Source: Uloborus plumipes
Taxonomy: Eukaryota; Arthropoda; Arachnida; Araneae; Uloboridae
Assembly: GCA_038373865.1 (NCBI GenBank)
Contig: JAXGGA010002875.1
Location: 48,964-112,963, forward strand
Length of the DNA stretch: 64,000 nt
Direction: 5' to 3'
This document shows positions 39,201 through 47,659 of this stretch, in pieces. The notes below the pieces were generated by a model, which made no database searches, was not told the DNA's origin, and saw only the letters and a program-made list of their open reading frames with translations. Position 1 is the first letter of the stretch. Each line of letters starts with the position of its first letter. Both the position numbers and the translations under genes were made by a program.

Positions 39201-42200
39201 TCTTACAAAGATTGTTAATTGTATAAATAACTGCCAAAACGACTGTCGTGAAAAGGTCTTTGCAGATGAGCATCACGTTGCTTTTTAATCTATATTTTAG
39301 TATTCTTTTGAGTTAAAGAGATATCATTTAACACTTTCAACACCTAAATTTTTTTAAACGGATAAAATCTCTGTGATTTTACTCTTTTAGGTGGTTTCCA
39401 GACTATTCCGGTGCTTCTGAATGCTTGCGTTCACATTATGATGTATTCATATTACGGGTTGGCAGCTATTGGCCCACAAATGAGGAAATATCTGTGGTGG
39501 AAAAAATATTTAACTCAAATTCAAATGGTAAGTAACTCTCCCTTATATTTATGATGATAGTTTTGAATGTTATAAACGAACACTATATTTATACATTCTA
39601 TCATTTTATCTATAATGGTACACTGTCATTTTTTCTCTGAAATTTGGCGATACTTATTGACGTATTTGTACAGCTCGAGACAAGTAACCCTTCAAAATCT
39701 GTTAAGTTCCTATAATTGTGACAAACCTAAACTATCCGCATTGTGGTAAGTCCAACTTACAGAGATACAACGTTGACAGGTTGGGTCATCTGCAAGTTTA
39801 TATCTATATATATGAGGTTAATGTATTATTGTTATGATTGTCAATATCATTACAAATTTTTATGTTGCGAAATAGCACCCTTAGAGATAAATTTTAAGTT
39901 ATTCGTTTTTTCGAAATGTAATCTTTTTGAGTAAGAAAAAAGTGATTGAATTTTTAAAATCATACGCCAATCTAACAATAAATATGTAGGGTTTGGGGTC
40001 AAAATGTCGCTGCCGAAATGTCGCGGGCCAAAATGTCGCGGCCGAAATGTCGCCGAGCCAAAATGTCGCGGGCCAAAATGTCGCGGGCCAAAATGTCGCC
40101 GGTCCAAAATGTCGCGTGCCCAAAATGTCGCGGGCCAAAATGTCGCCGGTCCAAAATGTCGCGTGCCCAAAATGTCGCCGAGCCAAAATGTCGCCGGTCC
40201 AAAATGTCGCGTGCCCAAAATGTCGTCGGTCCAAAATGTCGCCGAGCCAAAATGTCGCCGGTCAAAAATGTCGCCGGTCAAAAATGTCGCCGAGTCAAAA
40301 TGTCGCCGGTCAAAAAGTCGCCGGGCCAAAATGTCGCCGGTCCAAAATGTCGCCGGTCCAAAATGTCGCCAGTCCAAAACGTCGCCGGTCCGAAATGCTG
40401 CCGGTCCAAAATGTCACCAGTCCAAAATATAGCCGTTCCAAAATGACGCTAAGTGCATAGTACAGATTTAATGTAGCCAGTAATTCAAATTCAATGCAGC
40501 TTAATTATGTCACTCAATTTTACTAATAAGCTTATTACTGTATGATAAACACACCTATTTAGTAACTTTTTTTAAACGTAGCAGTTTAGAAAATTAGCTT
40601 AATTTCTTATCAAAAATGTACCTAAATTGATTTCTTCTAAAGCTTAAATTATTTCAGTACCGAAGTAATGATATAGTTTTCTCAGGGGCTGTACTTAGGG
40701 ATCAGGGACGCTAAATTTCTTTCCTTTAATAAGCTCTATTAGTTTCACATGTGGGTTTGTTTGTTTGTTTGTATGTATGCATGTAGCTCTGAATAAAAGA
40801 TAAAATTCGCGTTCTTTACAAACGTAAAAGTAATATATATTAATACTACCATTATTAATACTAAAGTCTAAACTATATTGCATGTTGATGTGTAATAAGT
40901 GCATATGCTATTAATTCTGAGTTCGGCATCGATCGTCCACAAAATGCATATTATAAGTGCAAGCAAACTTTGCGGATATTCAACAGTTTTGAAAATCTTC
41001 TTTTGAATTTGATTTACTCTAAAAGAGTATTTTTTAGTTTTTTTAAACTATATTTAGGATTATTTCTTTTTTTTATCGCACATAGAAATTAAACAAATAA
41101 ATTTGCTACAAAGGCTTGTTTTTCCCTTTTTCGAAAACGGAATACCGTTTTACTAGAACGTTTTCTTTAAGAGTAGGTTGCGGACGTTTGAAATCAAATT
41201 AGGAACGCATTGGAGAACAGAACAGGGCACGCTCGTTCATGGAATTATTGCTTTCTTTGTAACAACTAGGTGGTGGAAGGGGAGGTGAAATGCCGAGAGG
41301 AAAATGGTATCATATTCAACTCCACATTTAAATACTGTTGTAACGAAGGTAACGCCAGAAATGAATAAGCATCTCGCCATTTAAGACCATTCTACAACCA
41401 AAATGTTTTCTGAATACTTGCATTACTTCTTGATATAAATCACTCACACAATGAAAAATAAAAAGTTCAATTGCTTTGCTTTATCGATGCTATGGCGTAT
41501 CGTCTGAATGCTTCATATGGGCTAATTTTTTATTTGATTTCGTCTGAACTAGGGGTGCGACATCGAAGGCAAAACATCGATGTTTTAAGACATCGATGTT
41601 GGAAAATAAGGACATCGATAGCATTGATACATCGACAAAAAAAACATCGATGTTTTCCAACATCGATGTTTCAAAACATCGATCAGTTTTTTTTTCAATT
41701 TCTTACACATTTTAATGTAGTTATTAATCAGTTACTCCCCATTACAAGCGCCTCTTTATATCACTCAATTAGATACATCTTTTGTCTCCTGGAAAAACAT
41801 TAGCCGTAAGATAATGATGTCAGTTAAGAAAACTTTTTTCAGCGAGATATATACTGCAACCTTTTTTTGTCGCATATTTTTATAAAACTTTTTTTTTTTT
41901 GCTGAACATCATCGAAAAAAAATTAAATGCAAAACAACGATGTTTAAAAATAATTGACTGTGAATCATCGCTAGTTATTAAAAAAAACTTTAATTGCAAC
42001 AAGTGGTTAGAGAAATATGAATCTATTTTATCGCATATTTTGATTATTTTTTGTTGAAATGTGAAAAGGACATCGTAAAAAAAAAAAAAAAAAACACTGA
42101 ATGCGAAACAACAACAATTAAAAGGTAAAAAAAAAGTGAAAGCAAATTTGAGATGTTTCAGAAACATCGAAAACAAAACATTACTAATAATTATAGATTT

Positions 42201-44539
42201 TTTTCCCAAATGGGGTTAATATTGCAACTTTTGATTAAACATGAAAACTTATTAATGAGTATGCTTATCGTATATTTTTCTTTGGCTTTCTTTGCTGGGT
42301 TATAAAACATCGACATCGAAAGCAACATCAAACCCAAAACATCGATGTTGGAAAAACATCGATAGTAAAAACATCGATGTTCTTCCAAAAACATCGACAT
42401 CGATGTCGCAGCTCTAGTCTGAACCGTCTTCAGACATAGTAATCACGCTATGCTGAAAACGTTCCATTACGTTCTTGTATGTAAAAACTCCCTTGGAAGA
42501 ACTAGCGGCAAAAACCAATCAACATTGAATCACATATTGGTACATGTATGTACCAAATTTATTCTAATTCATGCAGTAAGTTTTGAGGTAGGAGTCGCCC
42601 CCAAAAAATGGGTCACGCAGATACACACAAGAATTTTCCTTTAAAAAAATAGACGGTAAAATTGAATTCAGCACACGTCAGAAAGTGTAAATTCTTCCAA
42701 ATTGAAAAATTTTCACTGATCCAATACTTTCTTTTACACATTATATGTAGAAGAAAATAAAAACATCTCTATTATTAAATAATATAGACTTGCTTTCCAT
42801 CAAGTAAGAAATTTTAACAAAAGCCAAGTTTCAAACATTGTATATCTGTCTTATTCATTTCATTGTTCTTCAACTTCTTTCTTCACACTTAAATTTTCTT
42901 TTCGATATCAATTAAACTTATCTTCGGCTGCTATTCTATTCGTTTTAAAATTGGTAGATAGCGAGTCATGGTGAAATAAGCTATTGTAAATAAATAACGT
43001 ACGCTTATTTAAAAACTATTTGTTTCTTGGAAAACGCTCTAAACAGTTACAAGCCGAAAGGGTAAATTTTTTACAGTATTTTTCAAAAATTTTAGTTCAT
43101 GGTATTGTTAACGCACACGTTCATCAACAGCAAATTAACAATCTTTTGCTAATTTGGTGAAACAAAGCCTTTTCGTATGTTTTAATTTTTGGGATAAAGT
43201 GTATCAATATCGGACCTTTTACATTTTTGTCTGACGACATTTGGAGTGGCGACATTTTGGCCCGCGACATTTCGGACCGGCGACATTTTGGACCTGCGAC
43301 ATTTTTTCCCGGCGACATTTCGGACCAGCGACATTTTTTCCCGGCGACATTTCGGACCAGCGACATTTTGGATCGGCGACATTTTTACCCGCGACATTTT
43401 GAACCGGCGACATTTTTGCCCGCGACATTTTGGACCGCGACATTTTGGACTGGCGACATTTTGACCCGCGACATTTTGGCCCGCGACATTTTTCCCCGGC
43501 GACATTTTGGTCACGACATTTTGGCCCGCGACATTTCGGCCGCGACATTTTGGGCGTATACCATATGTAGGGAGCCAAACTTATTGCAATCGCTTAATCT
43601 CCTCTTAATTAATGATTGGTAAAAAATTATGAACACCCACCAATTGACTTTTATCTCAATTGCAGCACATTCGTTGAAATAATAACGAGAAAAAATGAGA
43701 GAAAAAAAGAAAAAGAAACGAAAGTAGAGGGAGAAAACTTTCCTTTTATCGATCATCTAATGAATAGTAATTTTAATTTTAAAAGCCATTAAATTTATCT
43801 GATTGTGTACGGTAGATTAATATGGGGCCAGAATAATATGCTTAATCAGTTGAAATCACTAACCTTCGCCCCTTTAATTTCACATTAATGTTTGAAATCT
43901 TCTAAAAATGGTTCACAATTCGGAGTTTTAGAAGTAATTTTGAACAAAAGCTAAAAACATCACCATATATGTCCCAAGTTAAACAAACACATTAAAAATG
44001 AAATGAAAAATAAAAAGAAAAAAAAAGAAACGAAGGAATAAAAAAAGGCAGGTGCGGTTTATCTAGCTGAAAGCTCCAATGTGCATCAGAAAAAAATCAG
44101 ATTTTATACTTTGACTATGAAAAATAAATCATACTTACAATATATCTTCCTTATTTTCTGGGCCGTTATTTCAAGTTTTCCAAGGGGGGGAGGGCAAAGG
44201 GTCTAAACACAATGCAATTTCATCGAAAACATTAAAAAACACGCCCACTTATATGTAAATACATTGATTTCTCAAAGCCCCCCCCCCCCCACCCTTTGCC
44301 CCCTCTAAATGACGAGTCTGCTTATCCTTTAAATATATCTTATAATTTCGCCCTTTTTTTTGTTACAGGTTCAGTTCGTCCTAATGATCCTTTTCGTGAC
44401 AGTCATCGCCCCTCTGAGCGGGTGCACCATGATGAAGGCCAGCTTCGCCATAGATTTCATCGGAGCCGGCATGTTTTTGGTTCTCTTTTACAATTTCTAC
44501 AAGAACAATTTCCAGAAGAAAACCGCCAAGATGTCATGA
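33201..44539 (+). CDS. ELOVL-type very-long-chain fatty-acid elongase, seven coding exons
   Basis: Condensing enzyme of microsomal fatty-acid elongation: it joins malonyl-CoA to a long acyl-CoA in the ER membrane. Coding exons are 33201-33252, 33699-33889, 35743-35823, 37544-37600, 38718-38823, 39391-39527 and 44369-44539 (795 nt, 264 aa). All introns are GT-AG and all junctions keep the frame. Visible motifs: [14 protein letters not shown] (48-61), KYVEYMDT (120-127, the KxxExxDT box), LHVIHH (142-147, the HxxHH box), HIMMYSYY (177-184) and LWWKKYLT (197-204). Several hydrophobic segments fit the usual seven-helix fold. The C-terminus KKTAKMS is lysine-rich but not a strict KKxx retrieval signal. 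The HVxHH form suggests the ELOVL1/2/4/5/7 group rather than ELOVL3/6; the exact orthologue cannot be assigned. The luminal loop (82-108) is divergent. Introns 2, 4 and 6 are loaded with transposons. Confidence 0.93.
33699..33889 (+). CDS. Elongase coding exon 2
   Basis: Acceptor TATTTTAG, donor GTGAGT. Encodes residues 18-81: the pre-membrane segment [15 protein letters not shown], the first membrane helix, the family signature [14 protein letters not shown], and the start of helix 2. The frame joins exon 1 by a split GAC (Asp18). Confidence 0.93.
34157..34619. repeat. Interspersed repeat with CCCTTTATGTCCC ends, copy 2 (elongase intron 2)
   Basis: Left CCCTTTATGTCCC, right GGGGCATAAAGGG, 13-bp inverted ends with one mismatch. 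The flanks read TTTA / TAAA, so TA duplication is as plausible as a decayed TTAA. Matches 21053-21352 and is itself interrupted at a TA by the 158-bp MITE 34242-34399. Confidence 0.65.
34242..34399. mobile_element. TA-flanked MITE (CTGTCGGCCCCGCTTAA family), copy 2
   Basis: Ends CTGTCGGCCCCGCTTAAACG and (reverse complement) CTGTCGTCCCCGCTTAATCG, flanked by TA at 34240-34241 and 34400-34401. Better preserved than the copy at 24016. Nested inside another repeat in elongase intron 2. Confidence 0.8.
34700..34959 (-). mobile_element. tRNA-derived SINE (elongase intron 2, antisense)
   Basis: On the minus strand the head reads GCCGGCCACCTTGTC then TAGTGGTCAGAGAAG (A-box-like), and 25-35 nt later GAGGATTGAATCCCTGC (B-box-like). 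These are the internal RNA polymerase III promoter boxes of a tRNA. The following 150-200 bp (GGAAGTCGGGCTTCAC etc.) would be the SINE body. The 3' boundary is uncertain. It is too degenerate in stem pairing to be a tRNA gene. Confidence 0.6.
35743..35823 (+). CDS. Elongase coding exon 3
   Basis: Phase-0 exon of 27 codons between TTACTTTCAG and GTATAT, encoding [14 protein letters not shown] and then [13 protein letters not shown]. It corresponds to the loop where related elongases carry the CxPVDYS segment; only the Cys and the PV are retained. Assignment rests on position, phase and splice sites more than on similarity. Confidence 0.75.
35824..37543. other. Elongase intron 3
   Basis: 1.72 kb. 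36700-36900 contains TCGGTCTGTCAGTCGGTCTG followed by CCTCCCCCTAATAACTTTTG, the look of a dispersed repeat that I cannot name. Around 36225-36245 a short block (TTCCATACCAAGGCATGCAC) resembles part of exon 3 but does not read as elongase. No gene on either strand. Confidence 0.45.
37544..37600 (+). CDS. Elongase coding exon 4
   Basis: Very short phase-0 exon (19 codons) between TTTTTTTAG and GTAAGT, encoding [19 protein letters not shown], which ends in the elongase KxxExxDT motif. It is too small for ORF-based gene finding, but the motif and phase make it secure. Confidence 0.9.
37905..38640 (+). repeat. CTATTAGTTTCACATG repeat family, copy 1 (split by a hAT MITE)
   Basis: TATTAGTTTCACATGTTGG, a GTATGTATGTA stretch, AGATAAAATTC and AATACTATTATTAATACTAA recur at 40735-41075 and, inverted, at 46860-47220. 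Non-coding. Origin (LINE end or DNA element) unresolved. Confidence 0.55.
37955..38436. mobile_element. hAT MITE (CAGGGGTGCC family), copy in elongase intron 4
   Basis: Ends CAGGAGTGCG and (reverse complement) CAGGGGTGCC, with near-perfect 8-bp duplication ACTCTGTA / ACTCTGAA (37947-37954, 38437-38444). Poly-G tracts lie beside TTGCGCCATCAAAATGG, and an AGCACAAGAGGGCTGTGAAA block is shared (inverted) with 16465-16914. It split a copy of the CACATGTTGGTTTGTTTGTATG repeat. Confidence 0.8.
38718..38823 (+). CDS. Elongase coding exon 5
   Basis: Acceptor TTTTCAG, donor GTAAGTA. Starts [10 protein letters not shown] and carries the catalytic histidine box LHVIHH (His143, His146, His147), then [15 protein letters not shown]. 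The usual Gln upstream of FLH in the family (NQVTFLH) is Leu here (HLVTFLH). Ends one base into a codon. Confidence 0.95.
38824..39390. other. Elongase intron 5
   Basis: 567 bp, AT-rich, no repeat or gene recognised. Confidence 0.6.
39391..39527 (+). CDS. Elongase coding exon 6
   Basis: Acceptor CTCTTTTAG, donor GTAAGT. Completes Ser163 and encodes [21 protein letters not shown] followed by [20 protein letters not shown]: the MYxYY box and the conserved LWWKKYLT segment. Confidence 0.95.
40000..40446 (+). repeat. Minisatellite array, about 28 units of 15-16 bp (left arm)
   Basis: Unit consensus AAAATGTCGCCGGTCC, with variants ending CGGGCC, CGTGCCC or CGAGCC; ATGTCG is the invariant core. 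Because the units lack stops, long open frames appear in several frames of both strands (repeating NVAGPKCR or RHFGPATFW), none of them credible genes. Confidence 0.9.
40735..41075 (+). repeat. CTATTAGTTTCACATG repeat family, copy 2
   Basis: CTATTAGTTTCACATGTGGG, a GTTTG simple repeat, GAATAAAAGATAAAATTCG, then TACTACCATTATTAATACTA. Same order of blocks as 37905-38640. Inside the foldback element. Confidence 0.55.
41550..42416. mobile_element. 0.87-kb hAT element with CATCGATG subterminal repeats
   Basis: Ends TAGGGGTGCGACATCGA and (reverse complement) TAGAGCTGCGACATCGA, with a perfect 8-bp duplication GTCTGAAC (41542-41549, 42417-42424). Both ends carry clusters of ACATCGATGTT (about six or seven at the left, five or six at the right), typical of transposase-binding subterminal repeats. 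No transposase ORF, so non-autonomous. Nested inside the foldback element. Confidence 0.85.
43227..43555 (-). repeat. Minisatellite array, about 20 units of 15-16 bp (right arm)
   Basis: Same unit as the left array in reverse (GGACCGGCGACATTTT and variants). The inverted pair is about 2.8 kb apart. Confidence 0.9.
44158..44320. mobile_element. hAT MITE (CAGGCCCGTCATTT family), copy 3 (end of elongase intron 6)
   Basis: CTGGGCCGTTATTT at the left and AAATGACGAGTCTG at the right, with partial 8-bp flanks CTTATTTT / CTTATCCT. Contains a poly-C tract and the shared GTCTAAACACAATGCAATTT core. It ends 48 bp upstream of exon 7, so it sits next to the region expected to hold the branch point. Confidence 0.75.
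44369..44539 (+). CDS. Elongase coding exon 7 (terminal)
   Basis: Acceptor TTTTTTGTTACAG, stop TGA at 44537-44539. Encodes [20 protein letters not shown] to the C-terminus KKTAKMS, the last membrane helices and cytosolic tail. It is shifted from the longer open frame that overlaps it (44296-44673), which is not the gene. A hAT MITE ends only 48 bp before this exon. Confidence 0.93.
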   Translation, partial: VQFVLMILFVTVIAPLSGCTMMKASFAIDFIGAGMFLVLFYNFYKNNFQKKTAKMS

Positions 44540-44985
44540 AACTAGTCTATTTGCCAAAGGAAAATCACGATCGTGTTCCCGTTGAGCAACAGCTGCAATT
44601 AATAAATACAGAGTGCATGTCCACCTACATGTTTTACTCTGATCAATCCTTGACCAGCAATGAAATAAAATAATCAGGCAACTGAAATGCTAGAAGAGCT
44701 CTGCATTTGAGTTGAAAGAATTCTGTGTTGTGTCAAAAACTTAGTGCGAAATGTCAAATGTGAATGTAAAACTATAAATACCTGTATCTTTTTTATAAGT
44801 GATTTTCCTGGACTTGTATATAGAGATTTTAGACAACAAAAACCTTTAGTAAACTTGTGTACATGAAATTGATGCTTTAAGGCATCAATTTTTCATCAAT
44901 AAGCCATTTAATCCTTGATAACTTCTTTTTATCTATTCGGAGCAGATTAAAATTTATTTTAAATAAAAGTAAAAAATAAATATTA
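44540..44985 (+). promoter_or_regulatory. Elongase 3' untranslated region and polyadenylation signals
   Basis: AT-rich tail after the stop codon, with AATAAA at 44962-44967 and 44975-44980 as likely polyadenylation signals. Where cleavage happens cannot be told from sequence alone. Confidence 0.5.
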
Positions 44986-47454
44986 ATGCTTAGTCATCTT
45001 ATTTTTGAGGGGCTGCTATAATTCACGCAGTTAAAAATTGAGGTATGAGGCAAATAAGTATGCTTCCCTCAGGTTTAATGAAGAATTAACTAACCAAAGA
45101 TGGAATAAAATTGTTTACTATAAACATTCAAGTTTAATTTGGTGGGGGTTGTTTCTCGATGCCTTACGAAGGTTAGAATAAAAAACTTCTTCAATTTGAC
45201 ATCTTTCCTTTTGGAAGACTTTCTAGAACTGCATGGTTTCGTAATATGTTACTGACAAAATTTTCAAAGAAAACCAAATGAAAAACTTTCTCTTTCCTTT
45301 GAATAACTGTATCCATAAGCTTCGAACAAGGTGCTTCTACAAAACGATAGCATTGTATACCTCCATTTCCATTCACAACATTCTTAAGACCTTTTACTTA
45401 TCATTTGTGCATTTTATTTAGGACAAATTCTGAATTTAGTTCAGCCATGTTGAATCAAAGTAGACAGTTATAAGCAATGCCTCCTAAATGACTTAAAGGT
45501 TATTTAAGTTATAACTGTTTTTTCTATGACTGTATTTGTTTTAGAAATAGGACTTGCACATCTCGAAAAGAATAAAATGTAACTTTTTTCGGCAGCTACT
45601 TTTCCTTGGAAAAATACCTTTTTCTCTTATTTACATCAACTTAAAAGATAAAAGTAGGTGATATGAGACATTAACAAAATAACCGAATCAATATTTCTTG
45701 TTCATTGTTCCAATTTTAAAGACGGGAATTTTGTTCTCCAGGTTACGACGGTTTTGCAAAAATAGTTACAACTGCAATAAATGAAATTTTCAGTTTGTTC
45801 TTGAATCAGGTTATCTGTAAATAAAAATAGTTTTGCAAAATAAACAAAATAAAACGGAAGATATGTGATATTCCAAAACTAATGAATATCTTAGTCCTTA
45901 CGCCCATTTTAACATACACTAAATCAATTTTCCAGGAACAAATTTAAAATTTCGAATGAAATTATAGCTTTTGCGTCTAAAGTAGAAACTAGAATTTGTA
46001 CCTATTAAATATAGTTCCTAAAAGTTTACTATATCTTCTGTAAAAAGCAGCAGTTGCTATAAATCAAGCATATTGTTTTCATTAAATGATCAATTCTATT
46101 GTCCTAGTAATGAAAATATTTAGATTTCAGTAGTTTGTTTTGGAGATGGTTCCAATTTCGAAAAAAAATCCGTTTACTTTTAACTATATTTCAATGAAAT
46201 ATGAACACTTTTTAGTTTTTTCAGATTAATGAATATTCTTACAAAACTTTAGCCTGGAGGTATAAAACCTTCAAAAGTATGCTGAAAAATTGCTGAAAAT
46301 ACTAAAAAGTTCTTACGAAATTTTCAAGAATGAACACAAATATGAAAAACAGATGTACTTTCTATAATTCTTCCATTTCCTTCACCTATCCGCTAATTCT
46401 TCGGCGAAAATCAATGTATTTCTGTACACATATGTTTAGAGTACTTAAGCGAAACCAAATATTTGAGACTTGTCATTGTAGCTTCATAGTTTAAATTGAG
46501 TTATTGTATTCAAATAAATTTTATTTATTTAGTGGTGTTGTTATTTTTGCTGTTGAAACACAACTCACAAAGCGAGAGACGTGACGTTCATGCATATGTG
46601 AAGAGCGAGTAACAGGAAGAAATGAAAATTCAAATATTTTTTTTATTACTATTAAAGGAAAATATATCGATTTCTTTCAAATAGCACAGTATTCGTTGAT
46701 GTAATAAATATTTTTAACAGTGGACTAAGAAAAACTAAAAATATCAGATAAAATAATAAAAATTATAGTTTTAAAAAACTACAAAATACGCTTTTAGAGT
46801 TAATCAAACTAAAAATGTATTCCATGATGCTCCAACTGATTTTCAAAACTATTGAATATTCGCCAAGTTTATATGAACTTATAATACATCAACATGTAAT
46901 ACAATTTAGCCTTTAGTAGTAATAACAATAGTATTAAATATATTAATTTTATATTTGCAAAGAACGGGAATTTTTTCTTTTATTCAGAGTTTCATGTAAA
47001 CACAACCGAAACACTTACTAGAGAAAATGTACTGAAGAACAGGGACTCTGCATTCATTCTCATCAACCCCTCACGCGCCTTCGGAGCCAAATGAAATGAA
47101 ATAAAATTACTAATAGTATTAAATATATTACTTTTAAATTCGTAAGGAACGTGAATTTTATCTTTTATTCAGTTACATATATACATACAAACCCACCGAT
47201 GTGAAACTAATAAAAGCGTATTAAAATTAAACGAAATCCACTTTCTTCTCACTGTTCCTCCAATCAGGGTGGACGAGAGGTCATATCAGCCTGGTTGACA
47301 ATTAGGCGCCCGGCCCTGCGGGGCGGACGCGTGCTTGAACCATAGTAGTATACGTTTTCAAAGTTACTAGGGGGGAAGGGTAGGGAGGAGACCAAATTGA
47401 CAAGGAAACCGCTTTTTAGTTTTCGGTGGCCCTTGGTCAGGTAAGAGGAAATTT
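44986..47454. other. Gene-free stretch downstream of the elongase
   Basis: AT-rich. 46860-47220 holds inverted, partly duplicated copies of the CTATTAGTTTCACATG repeat (AATAGTATTAAATATATTA twice). 47270-47340 is GC-rich (GGCGCCCGGCCCTGCGGGGC) with no assignable function. Confidence 0.45.
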
Positions 47455-47596
47455 CTGTACCTCAGAACCAGACTAACGTAAGTTCATTTTCGTCATTTTT
47501 CAGTAGAGGGGAAAAACGATGTATTCGACAATCGTTTTTCCCTTCTACCAAAAAATGACGAAAATGGACTTACGTTAGTCTGGTTCTGAGGTACAG
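47455..47596. repeat. 142-bp hairpin MITE
   Basis: Arms of about 66 bp starting CTGTACCTCAGAACCAGACT pair almost perfectly around a loop near GTATTCGAC. The whole sequence is one hairpin. Target duplication not clear (ATTT on both sides is possible). It lies 63 bp from the Tc1-like element at 47660. Confidence 0.8.
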
Positions 47597-47659
47597 ATTT
47601 GTAAGACACTCTGAGTAGGAACACATCAGAATTAACATTGAAGGAAATGGCTTAAGATA

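Larger units (their letters stand above)
39992..43562. mobile_element. 3.6-kb foldback element with minisatellite termini (elongase intron 6)
   Basis: The two minisatellite arrays (about 40000-40446 and 43227-43555) are in opposite orientation and form the two ends of one unit. The left end runs ...CAAAATGTCGCTGCCGAAAT... and the right end, reverse-complemented, ...CAAAATGTCGCGGCCGAAAT.... Immediately outside both lies the direct repeat ATATGTAGGG (39982-39991 and 43563-43572), which fits a 9-10 bp target duplication. This layout (inverted termini made of short tandem repeats) is that of foldback elements such as Drosophila FB. The interior carries a nested hAT element and a copy of a dispersed repeat; no transposase found. 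Confidence 0.75.

Noticed and set aside
39850..40460. Several overlapping open frames of 88-175 codons on both strands (repeating RHFGPATFW or NVAGPKCR)
   Set aside because: They arise because a 15-16 bp unit without stop codons is repeated. The same happens at 43124-43622. There is no start context, domain or conservation.
40000..43555. CRISPR-like look of regular short repeats
   Set aside because: Units are directly abutting with no unique spacers, in an animal genome.
44296..44673. 125-codon open frame over the last elongase exon
   Set aside because: It is in the wrong phase. The spliced frame from exon 6 gives the conserved elongase C-terminus and stops at 44539.
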